From: Romboutsia lituseburensis DSM 797
GTDB taxonomy: Bacteria; Bacillota; Clostridia; Peptostreptococcales; Peptostreptococcaceae
Reading direction: 5' to 3'
Assembly (NCBI RefSeq): GCF_900103615.1
Contig: NZ_FNGW01000003.1
Location: 248,001-312,000, forward strand
Length of the DNA: 64,000 bases
The translations under genes were made by a program, and so were the position numbers. Shown here in pieces: positions 1-8,201 of the stretch. Numbering within the stretch: position 1 is the first letter of the stretch; the number at the start of each line of letters is the position of its first letter. The notes below the pieces were generated by a model. It had not been told where the DNA came from, searched no databases, and saw only the letters and a program-made list of their open reading frames with translations.

Positions 1-225
1 GATGAAAATACTTGGTCTATAAAAAATAATCAAAATGAAGAAGAACAAATAGATTTGATATTTAAAGTAGAGTCTATAAATGATAAAAAAAATAATAAAT
101 TATTAGTCAAATCAAGTCTAAAACAGCATATAGGAAGGATAAATGGAGAAGTTAAAGTAAATGATGAAACTATTAAATTTAACGATGTTATCTGTTGGTT
201 TGAAGACCACTATGCAAAATGGTAA
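1..225 (+). CDS. C-terminal end of a DUF2804-family protein (partial)
   Basis: The window opens inside a reading frame that runs to a TAA at 223-225, giving 74 residues. The end, with a GRINGEVKVND segment followed by CWFEDHYAKW, resembles the conserved end of DUF2804 proteins, which finish with an acidic-aromatic E-H-Y-A-x-W motif. DUF2804 members are roughly 330-residue proteins of unknown function, so about three quarters of this gene lies outside the window. A strong hairpin follows directly, so this is the last gene of its transcript. The family call rests on the C-terminal motif only. Confidence 0.6.
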   Translation, partial: DENTWSIKNNQNEEEQIDLIFKVESINDKKNNKLLVKSSLKQHIGRINGEVKVNDETIKFNDVICWFEDHYAKW

Positions 226-227
226 AT

Positions 228-278
228 TAAAAATATACTGAGTTAAAATAAAAATATATTTTAACTCAGTATATTTTT
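228..278. terminator. Bidirectional terminator
   Basis: A long inverted repeat pairs AAAATATACTGAGTTAAAAT with its complement across a short A-rich loop and ends in T-rich sequence on both strands. It sits between two convergent genes, the DUF2804 end (+) and the 4Fe-4S protein (-), and can serve both. Confidence 0.75.
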
Positions 279-288
279 ATGCTAATCA

Positions 289-1353
289 TTATCTAAGCCA
301 AGGTGGATTACCTGGGACAAAAACTCTATTTCCAAATTTCTTTTTAAATTCTTTTAAAGCCTCATCAATAAGAGCTTTATTATTTTTAAATGTAGTTGCA
401 TTTTTTATGGTTTCTAAGTCTTGGCTAAATGGACAAGCTGAAATACACATACCGCAATCTGTACCTAAATATCTCCATTTTGTGTAGCATGATTCATGAT
501 CTATTACCCAATTATATTCTCCTAAGTTACTGATTTTATTATCATTACTTAATGAATGAGAAGGGCAGTTGAATGAACATTTTTTACACTCATTGCAAAA
601 ATCCTCTAATCCAAAGTCTTCATAGCCATCTTCCTCAAGTTCTAAATCAGTAGTAACTACACCTAGTCTTAGTCTAGAACCATATATTTTGTTAGTTAAA
701 ATAGCATTTCTACCAATATCTCCAAGACCTGCATCACGAGCTAAAAGTACTGGCATAACTAAATAGTTAGCATCCATGTGATTTCTAGCTTCATATCCAA
801 GACTTCTTATAAAATAACTAAGAATCATACCTACAATAGATGCATCTACGTAACACTTGCTAGTTTCTATGACTTCACAAATCATAGGAGACCTATTTAT
901 CATTTCTTTGTTCATTTCACATCCAAATACAATTGCATACTTATGATTTAGATTAACTTCTTCACCATAGTTTTCCTCATGACGACCTCTATGAGTATAT
1001 ATATGTGATTCATTTAATTTAGTAATTCCCACAACACAAGCTCCATATTGTTTAGCAAATCCTTTTAATTTTTTAGTAATTGCTTTAGGATTTGTTTCAA
1101 CCTTTGGTGAATTAACTTCTTTTTCACATAGATGTCTTATATCTTCTAAAAATTCAAAAGCACAGCTAGGCATTTTTGAATTTATTTCATTATAAGTCAT
1201 AGTACCTTCCTCACATAAGTTAGGTCTAGATCTTAAACTATCATCAATTTCTTGTTTATCTGGATGTTTTGAATAATAATCTTGATAAGCTGAACTTCCC
1301 TTTTGATAGCTTGCTCTTGCAAACATAGTGTCTCTTTCGTCTATTCTCTTCAT
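289..1353 (-). CDS. 4Fe-4S double-cluster protein, QueG / reductive dehalogenase-like
   Basis: The 354-residue product has two ferredoxin-type cysteine groups near the C-terminus (CNECKKCSFNCP and, about 40 residues later, CGMCISACPF). The pattern matches the 2x[4Fe-4S] region of the epoxyqueuosine reductase QueG and reductive dehalogenase catalytic families. The middle (GLGDIGRNAILTNKIYGSRLRLG) resembles the cobalamin-binding part of those enzymes. No Tat signal is present, so it is probably cytosolic. Such proteins are often annotated as reductive dehalogenase-domain proteins in clostridia, but their substrates are unknown. The start at 1353 has a GGGGG-type ribosome binding site just upstream. 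It appears to be a single-gene unit ending at the shared terminator. The redox function is likely; the substrate is not predictable. Confidence 0.7.
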   Translation of the reverse strand: MKRIDERDTMFARASYQKGSSAYQDYYSKHPDKQEIDDSLRSRPNLCEEGTMTYNEINSKMPSCAFEFLEDIRHLCEKEVNSPKVETNPKAITKKLKGFAKQYGACVVGITKLNESHIYTHRGRHEENYGEEVNLNHKYAIVFGCEMNKEMINRSPMICEVIETSKCYVDASIVGMILSYFIRSLGYEARNHMDANYLVMPVLLARDAGLGDIGRNAILTNKIYGSRLRLGVVTTDLELEEDGYEDFGLEDFCNECKKCSFNCPSHSLSNDNKISNLGEYNWVIDHESCYTKWRYLGTDCGMCISACPFSQDLETIKNATTFKNNKALIDEALKEFKKKFGNRVFVPGNPPWLR

Positions 1354-1537
1354 AATGTATCCCCCTAAATGACATTATTTTGTATAATACAATTATATAA
1401 TAAAATACATATATTTACAAAAAATGAAAAAACTAAAAGTTAGATTATAATTTTATGGAATAGCTATTTCTATTAATTGAAATTTAAATATCAGAAAAGT
1501 AAGTATACTAATTGATATCTTTATAATGAATATTTTA

Positions 1538-1575
1538 TATAACAAAATGCAATATATAGTTTACATTTTGTTATA
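1538..1575. promoter_or_regulatory. Perfect 12-bp inverted repeat upstream of XRE regulator
   Basis: TATAACAAAATG at 1538-1549 is repeated as its exact complement at 1564-1575 with a 14-nt spacer. It lies about 35 bp upstream of the XRE regulator start and is the natural candidate for that regulator's own operator. Its role is inferred from symmetry and position. Confidence 0.5.
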
Positions 1576-1609
1576 CTTATCATACTATATGTAATATAGG
1601 GAGGTTTTT

Positions 1610-1804
1610 ATGAAAAATAAAAGAATGAAAATAGCTCGTATTGAATGTGATATGAAGCAAGACGATCTAGCCAAAGCAGTAGGGGTAACAAGGCAGACGA
1701 TTGGTTTGATAGAGGCAGGAAACTATAATCCAACTCTAAATCTTTGTATTGCAATATGTAAAGCTTTAGGGAAAACCTTAGATGATTTATTTTGGGAGGA
1801 ATAG
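1610..1804 (+). CDS. Small XRE-family transcriptional regulator
   Basis: This 64-residue protein is essentially one helix-turn-helix domain (KQDDLAKAVGVTRQTIGLIEAGNYNPTL region) of the YozG/XRE type that lacks a sensing domain. The ATG is preceded by GGGAGG with good spacing. The ribosome binding site of the next gene lies inside its last codons, so the two are translationally coupled. Small regulators of this kind are commonly paired with a DUF6773-type membrane protein, as here. A perfect inverted repeat just upstream is a candidate autoregulatory site. Confidence 0.9.
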   Translation: MKNKRMKIARIECDMKQDDLAKAVGVTRQTIGLIEAGNYNPTLNLCIAICKALGKTLDDLFWEE

Positions 1805-1806
1805 AG

Positions 1807-2262
1807 ATGAATAATATTAAAAATCAAGACGAAAGAGTTTTAGCTCAAAGAAGAAAAATTCAAAGTGATGGATTTCAATTATTAATATATGGATTGTTTT
1901 TAGTAATTATAGTACAGATGTTTTTTTTTCAAGCTCCACCGAGTCAATATTCAGGAGAACTTTTATGTTTAATAGGTGCTGGGTTTTATAATCTTATACG
2001 TAATTTAAAATTAGGTAATAATATTTTTGTTAATAATGAAGGATCATATAAAAGCTATTTTAAAAATGCTGCAATTTCAGGGATAGGAACTATGATTCTT
2101 GTTCCTATATTGACTGGTCAAAAACTAGAAGATGTTATTGGATTTTATATATCATACGCCATAGTTTATGTGGTGATGTTGTCTGTTATATATTATCTTA
2201 GCAAAAAGAAGGAAGAGAAAATTCAAAAAGAACTAGATATGGATGAAGATGATATTAATTAG
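1807..2262 (+). CDS. DUF6773-like membrane protein
   Basis: The product (151 residues from the chosen ATG) has about four hydrophobic segments: roughly residues 24-42, 50-66, 88-103 and 115-135 of the ORF. It has a charged N-terminus and a Lys/Glu/Asp-rich tail. It resembles the DUF6773 family that accompanies small XRE regulators in Firmicutes. I chose the ATG at 1807 because GGGAGG at 1794-1799 lies 7-8 nt upstream; the earlier in-frame ATG at 1792 overlaps that site. Its function is unknown, and control by the adjacent regulator is inferred from coupling. Confidence 0.7.
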   Translation: MNNIKNQDERVLAQRRKIQSDGFQLLIYGLFLVIIVQMFFFQAPPSQYSGELLCLIGAGFYNLIRNLKLGNNIFVNNEGSYKSYFKNAAISGIGTMILVPILTGQKLEDVIGFYISYAIVYVVMLSVIYYLSKKKEEKIQKELDMDEDDIN

Positions 2263-2289
2263 TTTATGGTTATGATTAATCTTATAAGA

Positions 2290-2360
2290 AAAAACTCCAA
2301 CAAATATATTAACCTTTATTTAAATTAATACAAATAAGGTTTAATACATGTTGGAGTTTG
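2290..2360. terminator. Bidirectional terminator between convergent genes
   Basis: AAACTCCAACA is repeated as its complement TGTTGGAGTTT at 2349-2359, with an inner imperfect stem (AACCTTTATTT / AAATAAGGTTT). A-rich and T-rich flanks are present on both sides, between the DUF6773-like gene (+) and the aminopeptidase gene (-). Confidence 0.8.
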
Positions 2361-2364
2361 TTAA

Positions 2365-3441
2365 TTATTTTATTATATTTAATTCTTTAGTATGTTTGTT
2401 TAGTATTTCATGTCCGTCTTCAGTTACTAATACTAAATCTTCTATTCTAACTCCGAATTCTCCAGGTAAGTAGATACCAGGTTCAACAGAGAATATCATT
2501 CCAGGCTTTAATACATCAGTATTTATAGCAGAAACATCTCCCATATCATGAGTTTCAAGTCCTATAGAGTGACCAGTTCTATGAGTGAAGTATTTTCCAT
2601 AACCTTTTTCAGTTATATAATCTCTTGCGGCATTGTCTATATCGCAAAATCTCATTCCTGGCTTAACTAATGCTATAGCTCTTTTATTTGCTTCAAGTAC
2701 TATTTCAAACACTTCTTTAGCTTTTTGAGGAGCTTCTTTATAAAATACTGTTCTAGTCATATCAGAGCAGTAGTTGTCTTTTATACATCCCATATCAAGT
2801 ATAATACAGTCTCCAACTTTTACCTTAGCATCTGATGGATGAGCATGAGGATCAGCACCATTTGGACCATATCCTATTATTGGAGAGAATGAGAATCCAT
2901 CTGCACCAAGTTCTTCATATATAGTAGCTAATTTTGAAGCCATTTCTTTTTCTGTTAAATCTTCAAGTAAAGCTTGTTGAAGCTTAACCATAGCCATATC
3001 ATTTATTTGAGAAGCTTTTCTCATTAAATCTTTTTCCTCATCATCTTTACACATTCTTAAAGAGTCTATTATAAATGATGAATTTACATATTTGCAATTA
3101 GGGCAAGCATCCATTAAAGATAATAAGAATCTTGCTGGCCAATTTTTATCGATTCCGATTGTAGCATTTTTATCTATGTAATTTGAAACTATTTCTATTG
3201 CATTTTGAGTATCGTTAAACCAAACCTTTTCTACACCTAAATCTTCAGTAACAGGGAATAATTCATTTAAGAAAAATTTATGATCTCCGTTAGTATTTAG
3301 ATAAAGGGCAATAAGCCTTTCGCCAGGGCTTATCATTTTACCTGTTAAGTAAAAGATTGATATTTTATCTGTTACTAACATTTGATGGATATTGTTTTCC
3401 TTCATTCCAGATAAAACTTTTTCTAATCTGTTTAATTTCAT
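2365..3441 (-). CDS. M24 family Xaa-Pro aminopeptidase/dipeptidase
   Basis: This 358-residue cytosolic metallopeptidase removes residues before proline. It has an N-terminal creatinase-like domain (about 1-125) and a C-terminal pita-bread catalytic domain. All five metal ligands can be placed: D216 (ILDMG), D227 (SDMTR), H291 (TGHSIGLETHD), E320 (SVEPGIY) and E334 (RIEDLV). The length is normal for the family. The ATG follows AAGGAGG with good spacing. It is a single-gene unit ending at a shared bidirectional terminator. Whether it is an aminopeptidase (PepP type) or a dipeptidase (PepQ type) cannot be fixed from sequence alone. Confidence 0.92.
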   Translation of the reverse strand: MKLNRLEKVLSGMKENNIHQMLVTDKISIFYLTGKMISPGERLIALYLNTNGDHKFFLNELFPVTEDLGVEKVWFNDTQNAIEIVSNYIDKNATIGIDKNWPARFLLSLMDACPNCKYVNSSFIIDSLRMCKDDEEKDLMRKASQINDMAMVKLQQALLEDLTEKEMASKLATIYEELGADGFSFSPIIGYGPNGADPHAHPSDAKVKVGDCIILDMGCIKDNYCSDMTRTVFYKEAPQKAKEVFEIVLEANKRAIALVKPGMRFCDIDNAARDYITEKGYGKYFTHRTGHSIGLETHDMGDVSAINTDVLKPGMIFSVEPGIYLPGEFGVRIEDLVLVTEDGHEILNKHTKELNIIK

Positions 3442-3820
3442 TGTTTGTTCCTCCTTGAGTAATATATAAACAAGTTATTATATATAATAATTAAATTATA
3501 TAAAGCTTATTATACTACAAAAATATAAAATAGTAAAAATATTAATACTTCATTATGATTGAAATAATACAATGATTTTATTCATTAGACCCTATATATT
3601 ACATAAAAAATACTAAGGAAATTATTTCATTATCCGTACAATTAATCAATGTAGATAGGTTATAGACTTAGACGGCATGGTATATGACGGTTTTGATAGC
3701 TTATGGTAAAATATATAAATAGGAGGAGGGTATCCTAAACTCTCCTCCTATTTACATGTAACATTTATTTTGAGTAATTATAGTGAAATACATAATTATA
3801 TAAACAAGGGAGAAAAATTG
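3442..3820. other. Intergenic stretch with a strong isolated hairpin
   Basis: No convincing gene is seen between the aminopeptidase start and the small ORF at 3821. The right part holds a G/C-rich stem (TAGGAGGAG ... CTCCTCCTA, 3719-3752) with no plus-strand gene in front of it. It could be the terminator of a small RNA transcribed from about 3600, or it could sequester Shine-Dalgarno-like sequence. Confidence 0.35.
3719..3752 (+). terminator. Hairpin with terminator-like form, no upstream gene
   Basis: AATAGGAGGAG pairs with CTCCTCCTATT across an 11-nt loop and is followed by a short T run. It resembles an intrinsic terminator but has no obvious plus-strand CDS upstream; see the intergenic note. 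Confidence 0.45.
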
Positions 3821-4147
3821 ATGGAAATTACAAGAGATGTAGTATTTGAATTATATGAAAAAATGTGTATAACAGAGACAGATAGAGTAATCAAGTTTTT
3901 AAAAGTAAATTTACAAATAACTGAATGTATGATGGAGTGGCATGAAAAAAGAAACCCTTATACATTAAGAACAAATATAGAAATTTTAAATATATTGATG
4001 AAAAAATTTCTAAATAAAAAAGAATTAGAAGAGTGTATAAAGTTATCTAATGTAGTAATTGCTAGAATCGGGCAAGTAGAACCTGAAGCCATTGTGTTTG
4101 AATCAATAATTAACCAATTAAAGGAAGAATTAACTCAAAACGAATAA
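3821..4147 (+). CDS. Small hypothetical protein
   Basis: The product is 108 residues, charged and predicted alpha-helical, with no signal peptide and no recognised domain. The ATG at 3821 is preferred over an upstream TTG at 3770 because AAGGGAG at 3806-3812 is properly placed for it. The sequence has Cys residues near the middle and a Glu/Gln-rich end, but no metal-binding pattern. Its neighbours (aminopeptidase, ABC lipoprotein) give no functional clue. Confidence 0.5.
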   Translation: MEITRDVVFELYEKMCITETDRVIKFLKVNLQITECMMEWHEKRNPYTLRTNIEILNILMKKFLNKKELEECIKLSNVVIARIGQVEPEAIVFESIINQLKEELTQNE

Positions 4148-4232
4148 ATAAATCTTAGTAAGTATGTATAATTGAATTCGAATATAAAGAAATAATAAAA
4201 GAATGTAACACATCAAATTAGAATTAAATATT

Positions 4233-4272
4233 ATATAGTATAATCAGAGTTTTAGCTTAAAAAATACTATAT
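4233..4272 (+). promoter_or_regulatory. Promoter-like region with inverted repeat before the SBP gene
   Basis: ATATAGTAT (4233-4241) and ATACTATAT (4264-4272) form a 9-bp inverted repeat overlapping a -10-like TATAAT-type sequence about 45 bp before the lipoprotein start. In AT-rich DNA such symmetry is common, so an operator role is only possible. Confidence 0.3.
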
Positions 4273-4286
4273 AAGAGGGGGATTCT

Positions 4287-5330
4287 ATGTTCAAAAAAGT
4301 AGTGGCACTGGCTAGTTCATTGGCACTTAGTATGCTATGCTTTACTGGATGTGCACAAACAACAAATGAACAGCAAAAAACTGAGGATAAAAAATTAGAT
4401 AAAGTTACTATAGCAGAGGTAACTCACTCAGTATTTTATGCACCACAATATGCAGCTGTAACTAAAGGATTTTTTGAAGAAGAAGGAATTGATATCGATA
4501 TACTAAATACTCAAGGTGCAGATAAAACTATGGCTGCGCTTATTTCAGGAGAAGCACAAGTGGGGCTTATGGGACCTGAGGCATCGATTTATGTTTATAA
4601 TCAAGGTAGTGACAACTACGCTATAAACTTTGCTCAACTTACTAAAAGAGATGGAAGTTTTTTGATAGCTAGAGATAAAATGCCTGATTTTAAATATGAA
4701 GACTTAAAAGGTAAAGAAATATTAGGTGGAAGAAAAGGTGGAGTACCTTTAATGACACTTGAGTATGTATTAAAACAACATGGGCTTAAAATTGGTGAAA
4801 ATACAGCGGCTGGAGAAGTTAACGTAAGAACAGACGTGCAATTTGGAGTAATGACAGGAGCGTTTGTTGGTGGAGAAGCTGATTTTACAACAGCATTTGA
4901 ACCAACTGGAACACAATTAGAAAAGGATGGTACAGGACATATAGTAGCATCAATCGGTCAAGATTCTGGAGAAATACCATATACTGCTTATTCTACAACT
5001 AAGTCTTTTATGAATGAAAATAAAGACTTAATACAAAGATTTACAAATGCAGTATATAAAGGCCAATTATGGGTACAAAGTGCATCTGATGAAGAAGTAG
5101 CAAAAGCTATGCAACCATTTTTCAATGATATGAGTTTAGATGATTTAGTATCTGTTGTAAAAAGATATAAAGAAGTAGATGCATGGAGCAAAGACCCTGT
5201 TCTTAAAGAAGAAAGTTTGAATAAATTAATGGAAGTAATGAAGGAAGCTAAAGAGTTAGATAAAGAAGCTCCTTATAAAGATATAGTAAATACAGATTTT
5301 GCAAACAATGCAGTAAAAAACGTTAAATAA
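4287..5330 (+). CDS. ABC transporter substrate-binding lipoprotein, SsuA/THI5-like
   Basis: The 347-residue protein starts with a lipoprotein signal whose lipobox is FTGC, with Cys22 as the lipidated residue, so the mature protein is anchored outside the membrane. The rest matches the NMT1/THI5-SsuA fold (COG0715): YAPQYAAVTKGFFEEEGIDID, a GADKTMAALISGEAQVGL segment, and a YxTAYSTT region late. These bind nitrate/sulfonate/taurine- or pyrimidine-precursor-type ligands; the substrate here is open. GAGGGGG lies before the ATG. No permease or ATPase gene is adjacent. The matching SsuC/SsuB-type genes are about 26 kb away at 30231-31773, which themselves lack a binding protein. An intrinsic terminator follows immediately, so it is monocistronic. 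Confidence 0.88.
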   Translation: MFKKVVALASSLALSMLCFTGCAQTTNEQQKTEDKKLDKVTIAEVTHSVFYAPQYAAVTKGFFEEEGIDIDILNTQGADKTMAALISGEAQVGLMGPEASIYVYNQGSDNYAINFAQLTKRDGSFLIARDKMPDFKYEDLKGKEILGGRKGGVPLMTLEYVLKQHGLKIGENTAAGEVNVRTDVQFGVMTGAFVGGEADFTTAFEPTGTQLEKDGTGHIVASIGQDSGEIPYTAYSTTKSFMNENKDLIQRFTNAVYKGQLWVQSASDEEVAKAMQPFFNDMSLDDLVSVVKRYKEVDAWSKDPVLKEESLNKLMEVMKEAKELDKEAPYKDIVNTDFANNAVKNVK

Positions 5331-5334
5331 ATAT

Positions 5335-5378
5335 AAAAAGGCTATGCAGGACAATTATTTCTTGCATAGCCTTTTTTT
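5335..5378 (+). terminator. Intrinsic terminator after the binding-protein gene
   Basis: AAAAAGGCTATGCA pairs with TGCATAGCCTTTTTTT across a short loop and ends in seven T. It follows the lipoprotein stop by a few bases. Confidence 0.9.
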
Positions 5379-5556
5379 ATCATTAATCTATATGCCTAAT
5401 ATATAAAAGAAAAAATATAATAAGATTAATTATTTAAAAAATAAAAAATTTAGAAATTTAATAATATTGATTCTTATATAAATTTTATACTGTATAGAAT
5501 ACATACCAAAAAAAAGTCAAATAATAAAAATATTATTACGTTTATAGGAGGTATTT

Positions 5557-5967
5557 ATGTATAAAAAAATAGTATGTTTTATAGGAGTTTTTATATTATG
5601 TACTAGCATATCATTTGCTAATACAAAAGATAACATAAAAGACATAGACTTAATGTCTAATTGTTTAAATACACTTTTTTTATCAATAATTAAAGGTGAT
5701 AGTTATGAACAGACTGAAAAGGATATAAAGTTTATAGAAACACAAGTAATTAGAGAAAGGAAAGAAATACTAACTGCTCTTAAAAACACAAAAGGTAATG
5801 AAAAATCAGATTATTTAGCACTACTTTCAATTTTAAACTATTATGAAATTTCAACAATAAAAATACGAGATTTTTTTGAAAATAATAATAGTCAATCCCT
5901 TATTTTAGCGGTATCAACATATAACGAAGGTAATTCAATCTTAGACATACTTAAATCAAAATCATAA
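5557..5967 (+). CDS. Secreted hypothetical protein
   Basis: The product is 136 residues. It starts with MYKK and a hydrophobic stretch ending at SFANT, a typical type I signal peptide with cleavage after residue 21 or 22. No lipobox is present. The mature part is helical and rich in Lys, Glu, Asn and Thr, with no recognised domain. A good AGGAGG lies before the ATG. It stands alone between two terminators. It is probably an exported small protein of unknown role. Confidence 0.65.
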   Translation: MYKKIVCFIGVFILCTSISFANTKDNIKDIDLMSNCLNTLFLSIIKGDSYEQTEKDIKFIETQVIRERKEILTALKNTKGNEKSDYLALLSILNYYEISTIKIRDFFENNNSQSLILAVSTYNEGNSILDILKSKS

Positions 5968-6480
5968 AAAGTTAAGTACTTTTTCTATATAATCTTTTAT
6001 CAAAATACATCTCATGTATAATTAAAAATTATGAAATATTTTAAATCTATAGTGTTTAAGTAGTTGAATTTACTAACGTTATAACTATGTATTTAACAAA
6101 TTAAAATACATATATATAAATAGATTAAATAAAGATTATTCAAATAATGAAATTGAAAATATCAAATAATGCAAATTTCTCAAAATAATATTAAATAATT
6201 TTTTAAAAAGGCTATGTCAAAGGTTTGTTTTTGACATAGTCTTTTTATGTGCAATTAAAAGGTAAACAGGCTTAAAACTAAGGTTAGTACAGTAAAAAAG
6301 AGATTTCTAAATATATAAATTAATTATTAATATATAAATTTTAAATTTAAACTATGAATAGTTTTTAAAAATAAATGTCAAATAAGCAACGAAAAAAATT
6401 GATTATATATTTTATTATCATATATAAAAAAAATTTTCATATAATTTACTATTAAATAAGATTTGAGGGAGATGGTTAGA
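5968..6480. other. Long AT-rich intergenic region before crt
   Basis: No ORF with a ribosome binding site is seen here. It contains a terminator-like hairpin (6205-6246) and a plausible sigma-A promoter for the fermentation operon (TTGATT at 6399-6404 and a TATATAA-like -10 at 6421-6427). I looked for a Rex-type TTGTTAA-N4-TTAACAA operator and saw none that was convincing. Confidence 0.4.
6205..6246 (+). terminator. Intrinsic terminator-like hairpin
   Basis: AAAAAGGCTATGTCAA pairs with TTGACATAGTCTTTTT around a T-rich loop. It lies 240 bp after the secreted protein gene, which may be its source transcript, and isolates the crt operon from upstream reading. Confidence 0.75.
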
Positions 6481-7278
6481 GTGTTTAAAAATTTGATTTG
6501 TGAAAAGCATGACAATATATATGTAATAAAAATAAGTAGGGAGAAGTATTTAAACTCATTAAGTGAAGAAGTCTTAAAAGAATTAGAAATGGCAGTAGAT
6601 ATTTTAAATGATGATGAAGAGGTATATGTTGGTGTAATAATTGGACAAGGTAAGGCGTTTGTAGCAGGGGCAGATATAGATGCTATGAAAGATATGAATT
6701 TTGAACAAGCTAGAAGATTTTCTAAATTAGGAACAGAGCTTTTTAGAAAAATAGAAAATTGTGATAAGCCAATAATCGCAGGAATAAATGGTTTTTGCTT
6801 AGGTGGAGGATTAGAACTTGCTATGAGTTGTGATTTAAGAATAGCATCAACTAAAGCTAAGTTTGGTCAAGTAGAAACAAACCTTGGAATACTTCCAGGA
6901 TTTGGAGGTACTCAAAGATTACCTAGAATAGTAGGAATAGGTAAAGCAAAAGAACTTATATATACAGCAGACATTATAAAAGCAGATGAAGCATTAAATA
7001 TAAAACTAGTAAACAAAGTTGTTGAACCTGATAACTTATTACAAGAGTGTATAGATTTAGGTAAAAAGATATCATCAAAAGGACAATTAGCAATAAGATA
7101 TGCAAAATGCGCAGTAAATAAAGGATATGAGATAGACCTTGATAATGCTATTAACTTAGAAAGCTACTTATTTGGATTATGTTTTGCAAGTTATGATCAA
7201 AAAGAAGGTATGAGCGCATTTTTAGAAAAAAGAGATGCTAAATTTGATATACAAAAAGATATATCTAACAATAAATAA
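6481..7278 (+). CDS. crt: 3-hydroxybutyryl-CoA dehydratase (crotonase)
   Basis: The product (265 residues) belongs to the enoyl-CoA hydratase family and interconverts 3-hydroxybutyryl-CoA and crotonyl-CoA in the butyrate pathway. The CoA-binding oxyanion segment (AGINGFCLGGGLELAMSCD) and the catalytic Glu region (GQVETNLGILPGFGGTQRL) are both present, and the length is normal for Crt. I chose the GTG at 6481 because GAGGGAG at 6465-6471 is 9 nt upstream; the ATG at 6472 directly abuts it and the TTG at 6463 precedes it. It is first in a five-gene run with hbd, bcd, etfB and etfA, spaced 26-56 nt apart, so one operon is likely. Confidence 0.93.
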   Translation: MFKNLICEKHDNIYVIKISREKYLNSLSEEVLKELEMAVDILNDDEEVYVGVIIGQGKAFVAGADIDAMKDMNFEQARRFSKLGTELFRKIENCDKPIIAGINGFCLGGGLELAMSCDLRIASTKAKFGQVETNLGILPGFGGTQRLPRIVGIGKAKELIYTADIIKADEALNIKLVNKVVEPDNLLQECIDLGKKISSKGQLAIRYAKCAVNKGYEIDLDNAINLESYLFGLCFASYDQKEGMSAFLEKRDAKFDIQKDISNNK

Positions 7279-7332
7279 ATTATTATAAAGACTATTGATT
7301 GTAAACAACCAATAAATAAGGGGGTAAATGAT

Positions 7333-8175
7333 ATGAAAATAATGGTAATAGGAAGCGGAACTATGGGAAGTGGAATAGCTGAGGTTTTAATAGCTAATAA
7401 CCACCAAGTAGTACTTAGAGATATAGATCAAGAAAATATGGAAAAAGGTGTATTAAGAATTACAAAAAACTTAGAAAAACAAGTTGCAAAGGGAAGATTA
7501 GAAGAAGATAAAAAAAGCGAAATGTTAAAAAGACTTGTAGGAACAACCGATATTAAGGAAGCTATGGATTGTGATTTAGTAATCGAAGCTATAGTTGAAA
7601 ATATGGAAGTTAAAAAGAAATTATTTAAAGAATTAGATTATATATGTAAAAAACAAACAATCCTTGCAACAAATACATCATCATTATCAATAACAGAAAT
7701 TGCTTTATCTACTAATAGACCAGATAAAGTAATAGGAATGCATTTCTTCAATCCTGCACCAATTATGAAGTTAATAGAAATAATTGACGGTATGTTAACA
7801 TCTCAAGAAACTCACGATACTATCTTTGAATTATCAACAAACTTGAAAAAAAATCCTGTAAGTGTTAAAGAAGCGCCAGGATTTATAGTTAATAGAATAT
7901 TAATACCTATGATAAATGAAGCAGTAGGTATTTTAGCTGAAGGTGTAGCAAGTGCTAAGGATATAGATGATGCTATGAAGTTAGGTGCGAATCATCCAAT
8001 AGGGCCATTAGCGTTAGGTGATCTTATAGGATTAGATGTATGTTTAAATATAATGGACGTATTATACAGTGAATTTTCAGATTCAAAATATAGAGCTCAT
8101 CCATTACTTAGAAAAATGGTAAGAGGGGGATTATTAGGAAGAAAAACTAAAAAAGGTTTCTATGATTATCAATAA
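7333..8175 (+). CDS. hbd: 3-hydroxybutyryl-CoA dehydrogenase
   Basis: This 280-residue cytosolic enzyme reduces acetoacetyl-CoA to 3-hydroxybutyryl-CoA with NAD(P)H. The N-terminus carries the Rossmann motif [26 protein letters not shown] holds the catalytic-His region, and [13 protein letters not shown] marks the C-terminal dimerisation domain typical of HbdA. A GGGGG ribosome binding site precedes the ATG. It sits between crt and bcd in the butyrate operon. A thiolase gene, the usual partner supplying acetoacetyl-CoA, is not in this window. Confidence 0.95.
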   Translation: MKIMVIGSGTMGSGIAEVLIANNHQVVLRDIDQENMEKGVLRITKNLEKQVAKGRLEEDKKSEMLKRLVGTTDIKEAMDCDLVIEAIVENMEVKKKLFKELDYICKKQTILATNTSSLSITEIALSTNRPDKVIGMHFFNPAPIMKLIEIIDGMLTSQETHDTIFELSTNLKKNPVSVKEAPGFIVNRILIPMINEAVGILAEGVASAKDIDDAMKLGANHPIGPLALGDLIGLDVCLNIMDVLYSEFSDSKYRAHPLLRKMVRGGLLGRKTKKGFYDYQ

Positions 8176-8201
8176 TTAAAAAAGTATGGGGGTTAATTAT
8201 T

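Noticed and set aside
5335-6246. Direct repeats around the secreted protein gene at 5557
   Set aside because: Only AAAAAGGCTATG is shared between the two terminators; the rest differs, so this does not match the quality of the other cassette repeats.
6251-6480. Rex operator before crt
   Set aside because: No TTGTTAA-N4-TTAACAA-like dyad of good quality is present; single half sites occur by chance in such AT-rich DNA.
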